The position numbers and the translations under genes were made by a program. Under the pieces are notes generated by a model. That model made no database searches. It was not told the DNA's origin and worked only from the letters and a program-made list of their open reading frames with translations. Positions 62,753 through 64,000 of a DNA stretch of 64,000 nt are shown piece by piece. Position 1 is the stretch's first letter; each line of letters starts with the position of its first letter. The stretch spans positions 1,240,001 through 1,304,000 of the forward strand of contig NZ_JACVFC010000001.1 of the NCBI RefSeq assembly GCF_014529935.1. The letters are read 5' to 3'. Origin of the DNA: Chitinophaga qingshengii (GTDB lineage: Bacteria > Bacteroidota > Bacteroidia > Chitinophagales > Chitinophagaceae).

Positions 62753-63760
62753 ATGAAGTATTTACCTATCCTGGTGGTCATGGCGGGCGTCGTGGCCTGC
62801 AACAACGACCATAAAAAGCCTGAACAGCAAACCAGTGCAGACTCCGCGCTGTATAGTGATATCATCCGGCCGGTGACCGATTCTATTCAACAGTATCCTG
62901 ATCAGGACGCGTTGTACTATCGCCGGGCCTTGCTGTTATTCAACACCAATCCCGCCCTGGCGCGCCTGGATTTTGAAAAGGCAGCTACCCTGAAACCGGG
63001 CAATCCCGACTACTGGGCCGGCGCCGGAGAAGCCGCCTTGCTGGAAAACCACTACGACAAAGCGGAACTTTATTTCAGCAAAGCGCTGGCTAACGCTCCT
63101 ACCTATACGTACCTGCAATACAAGCTGGCAACAGCTATGGTAGAGAACAAACATACCGTGCAGGCAGATAGCCTGGCCAACGTACTGGCCGGCAGTGCCG
63201 ACGGAAAGGACAAGGCTTTTTACCTGAAAGCACGCATGGCGGAGGACCGGCAGGACACCACCGCAGCTATTGCGCATTTAAAAACCGCTGTTGCAGCTGC
63301 CGGCCCTCGCGCAGAATTTGAAGCCGTGATGGAACTGGCCGATTTACTGCGGGCACGTAAAACACCGGAAGCCGTGCAGTATTATACACAAGCCTGGCGC
63401 CAGGACACCCTCAACGCGGCGCCGCTCTACGATGCCGGACAAGTACAGGAAGAAATGGGCAACACCGACGCAGCCATGAATACCTACCGCAAATGTATTG
63501 TGGCTGATCCGGGATTTGCGGAGGCTTATTTGGCGATGGGCAGGATTTACAGCGCGCGGAAACAATGGAAAGACGCTTACGAAGCATACAACCTGGCCGC
63601 CAAATCAGCGCCCTCCAGCGCGCTCGCCTATTTTAACCGCGCCCGTTGCCAGGAAGAGCTGGGCAACAAACAGGAAGCACTGGCAGATTATACGAAAGCC
63701 TCCACTTTCCGTAAAGATTATAAAGAAGCCAGGGAAGCCATACAACGGTTGAGCCGCTAA
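62753..63760 (+). CDS. TPR-repeat lipoprotein
   Basis: 335 aa. Lipoprotein signal MKYLPILVVMAGVVAC (lipobox VVAC, Cys16), a short linker, then about seven TPR motifs (for example YWAGAGEAALLENHYDKAEL, YDAGQVQEEMGNTDAAMNTY, AYLAMGRIYSARKQWKDAYE, YFNRARCQEELGNKQEALAD). It is probably a scaffold in the periplasm. It starts 23 bases after thrC and may be cotranscribed with it, without an evident functional link. Confidence 0.85.
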   Translation: MKYLPILVVMAGVVACNNDHKKPEQQTSADSALYSDIIRPVTDSIQQYPDQDALYYRRALLLFNTNPALARLDFEKAATLKPGNPDYWAGAGEAALLENHYDKAELYFSKALANAPTYTYLQYKLATAMVENKHTVQADSLANVLAGSADGKDKAFYLKARMAEDRQDTTAAIAHLKTAVAAAGPRAEFEAVMELADLLRARKTPEAVQYYTQAWRQDTLNAAPLYDAGQVQEEMGNTDAAMNTYRKCIVADPGFAEAYLAMGRIYSARKQWKDAYEAYNLAAKSAPSSALAYFNRARCQEELGNKQEALADYTKASTFRKDYKEAREAIQRLSR

Positions 63761-63807
63761 TGTGAATGTCCCGGGCATTGCTTACATTTATATAAAACTG
63801 ATTGCTA

Positions 63808-64000
63808 TTGGAAAACGCGCCTGTAATGATAGCGCCGTCTTTGCTGGCGGCTAATTTCCTGGAACTGGGGAAAGAAGTGGAAATGGTTAACCGCAGCGAG
63901 GCTGACTGGTTTCACCTGGATGTAATGGATGGCCGCTTTGTGCCGAATATCAGCTATGGACTGCCGGTGATTGCACAGATCAAAAAGCTGGCACGCAAGC
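63808..64000 (+). CDS. rpe: Ribulose-phosphate 3-epimerase, N-terminal part (runs off the window)
   Basis: From a TTG at 63808 the protein begins MENAPVMIAPSLLAANFLEL; an ATG at 63826 (MIAPSLL) is an alternative start. The conserved IAPSLLAAN at the strand-1 end and DWFHLDVMDGRFVPNISYG with the metal-binding His and Asp identify the TIM-barrel epimerase of the pentose phosphate pathway. The remainder is outside the window. Confidence 0.9.
   Translation, partial: MENAPVMIAPSLLAANFLELGKEVEMVNRSEADWFHLDVMDGRFVPNISYGLPVIAQIKKLARK

Noticed and set aside
1-64000. tRNA, rRNA, CRISPR, prophage or insertion-sequence content
   Set aside because: No cloverleaf-like intergenic sequence, no regularly spaced direct repeats, and no transposase, integrase or phage protein was seen on reading both strands.

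Overview
The window is a chromosomal segment of a Bacteroidota bacterium, most likely Chitinophagaceae and close to Chitinophaga. The assignment rests on the gene families present (DUF4295, DUF4294, DUF5723, an OMP beta-barrel TonB receptor, bacillithiol genes), the block rpmB-rpmG-DUF4295-ftsY with rimO nearby, and promoters with the Bacteroidota TAnnTTTG -7 element. About 60 protein genes are packed with short gaps. I see no tRNA, rRNA, insertion sequence, phage gene or CRISPR array.

Layout. 1-5 kb: the 5' part of a DEAD-box helicase, rimO, a JmjC/cupin-8 oxygenase, ftsY and the rpmB-rpmG-DUF4295 cluster, all on the minus strand. 5-14 kb: a peroxiredoxin with an AhpD-like partner, a class A beta-lactamase-like hydrolase, bshB1, two small secreted proteins, an alpha/beta hydrolase, and ccmE-ccmF for cytochrome c maturation. 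14-26 kb: agmatinase-like enzyme, membrane protein, uncharacterised radical SAM protein, AraC regulator, MFS exporter, TonB-like transducer, DUF5723 protein, folC, NUDIX, YfiT-like thiol transferase, ABC ATPase and a CAP-domain lipoprotein. 26-32 kb: fbp, a monofunctional aspartate kinase, a small exported peptide and a TonB-dependent outer-membrane receptor.

31.6-46.3 kb is a complete nuo operon on the minus strand (nuoA, B, CD, E, F, G, H, I, J, K, L, M, N). It has a fused NuoCD, the NADH-input module EFG, and all visible Fe-S ligands including the N7 set of NuoG. 46.5-54 kb: a CBS protein, a gluconate-dehydrogenase-like operon (Tat-exported subunit 3 plus two paralogous GMC flavoproteins with a three-Cys motif), an L,D-transpeptidase and two small or unknown genes. 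54-56.3 kb: hmgA-hppD for tyrosine/homogentisate degradation. 57.8-62.7 kb: thrA-thrB-thrC, preceded by a short reading frame with ten consecutive Thr/Ile codons that looks like a thr leader peptide. The window closes with a TPR lipoprotein and the start of rpe.

The regulatory and non-coding observations are the most interesting part. They are the Thr/Ile leader before thrABC, a 12-bp word shared upstream of hmgA and hppD (in tandem before hmgA), an ECF-sigma-like promoter before a small exported peptide, and several long intergenic inverted repeats built from recurring AT-rich words. About ten further hairpins look like ordinary intrinsic terminators. No wholly new multi-gene system was identified. 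The best protein-level leads are the JmjC oxygenase beside ribosome-modification genes, the CxxxY-type CcmE, the GMC pair with a putative Fe-S motif, a free-standing TonB-plug-like protein and the radical SAM protein.
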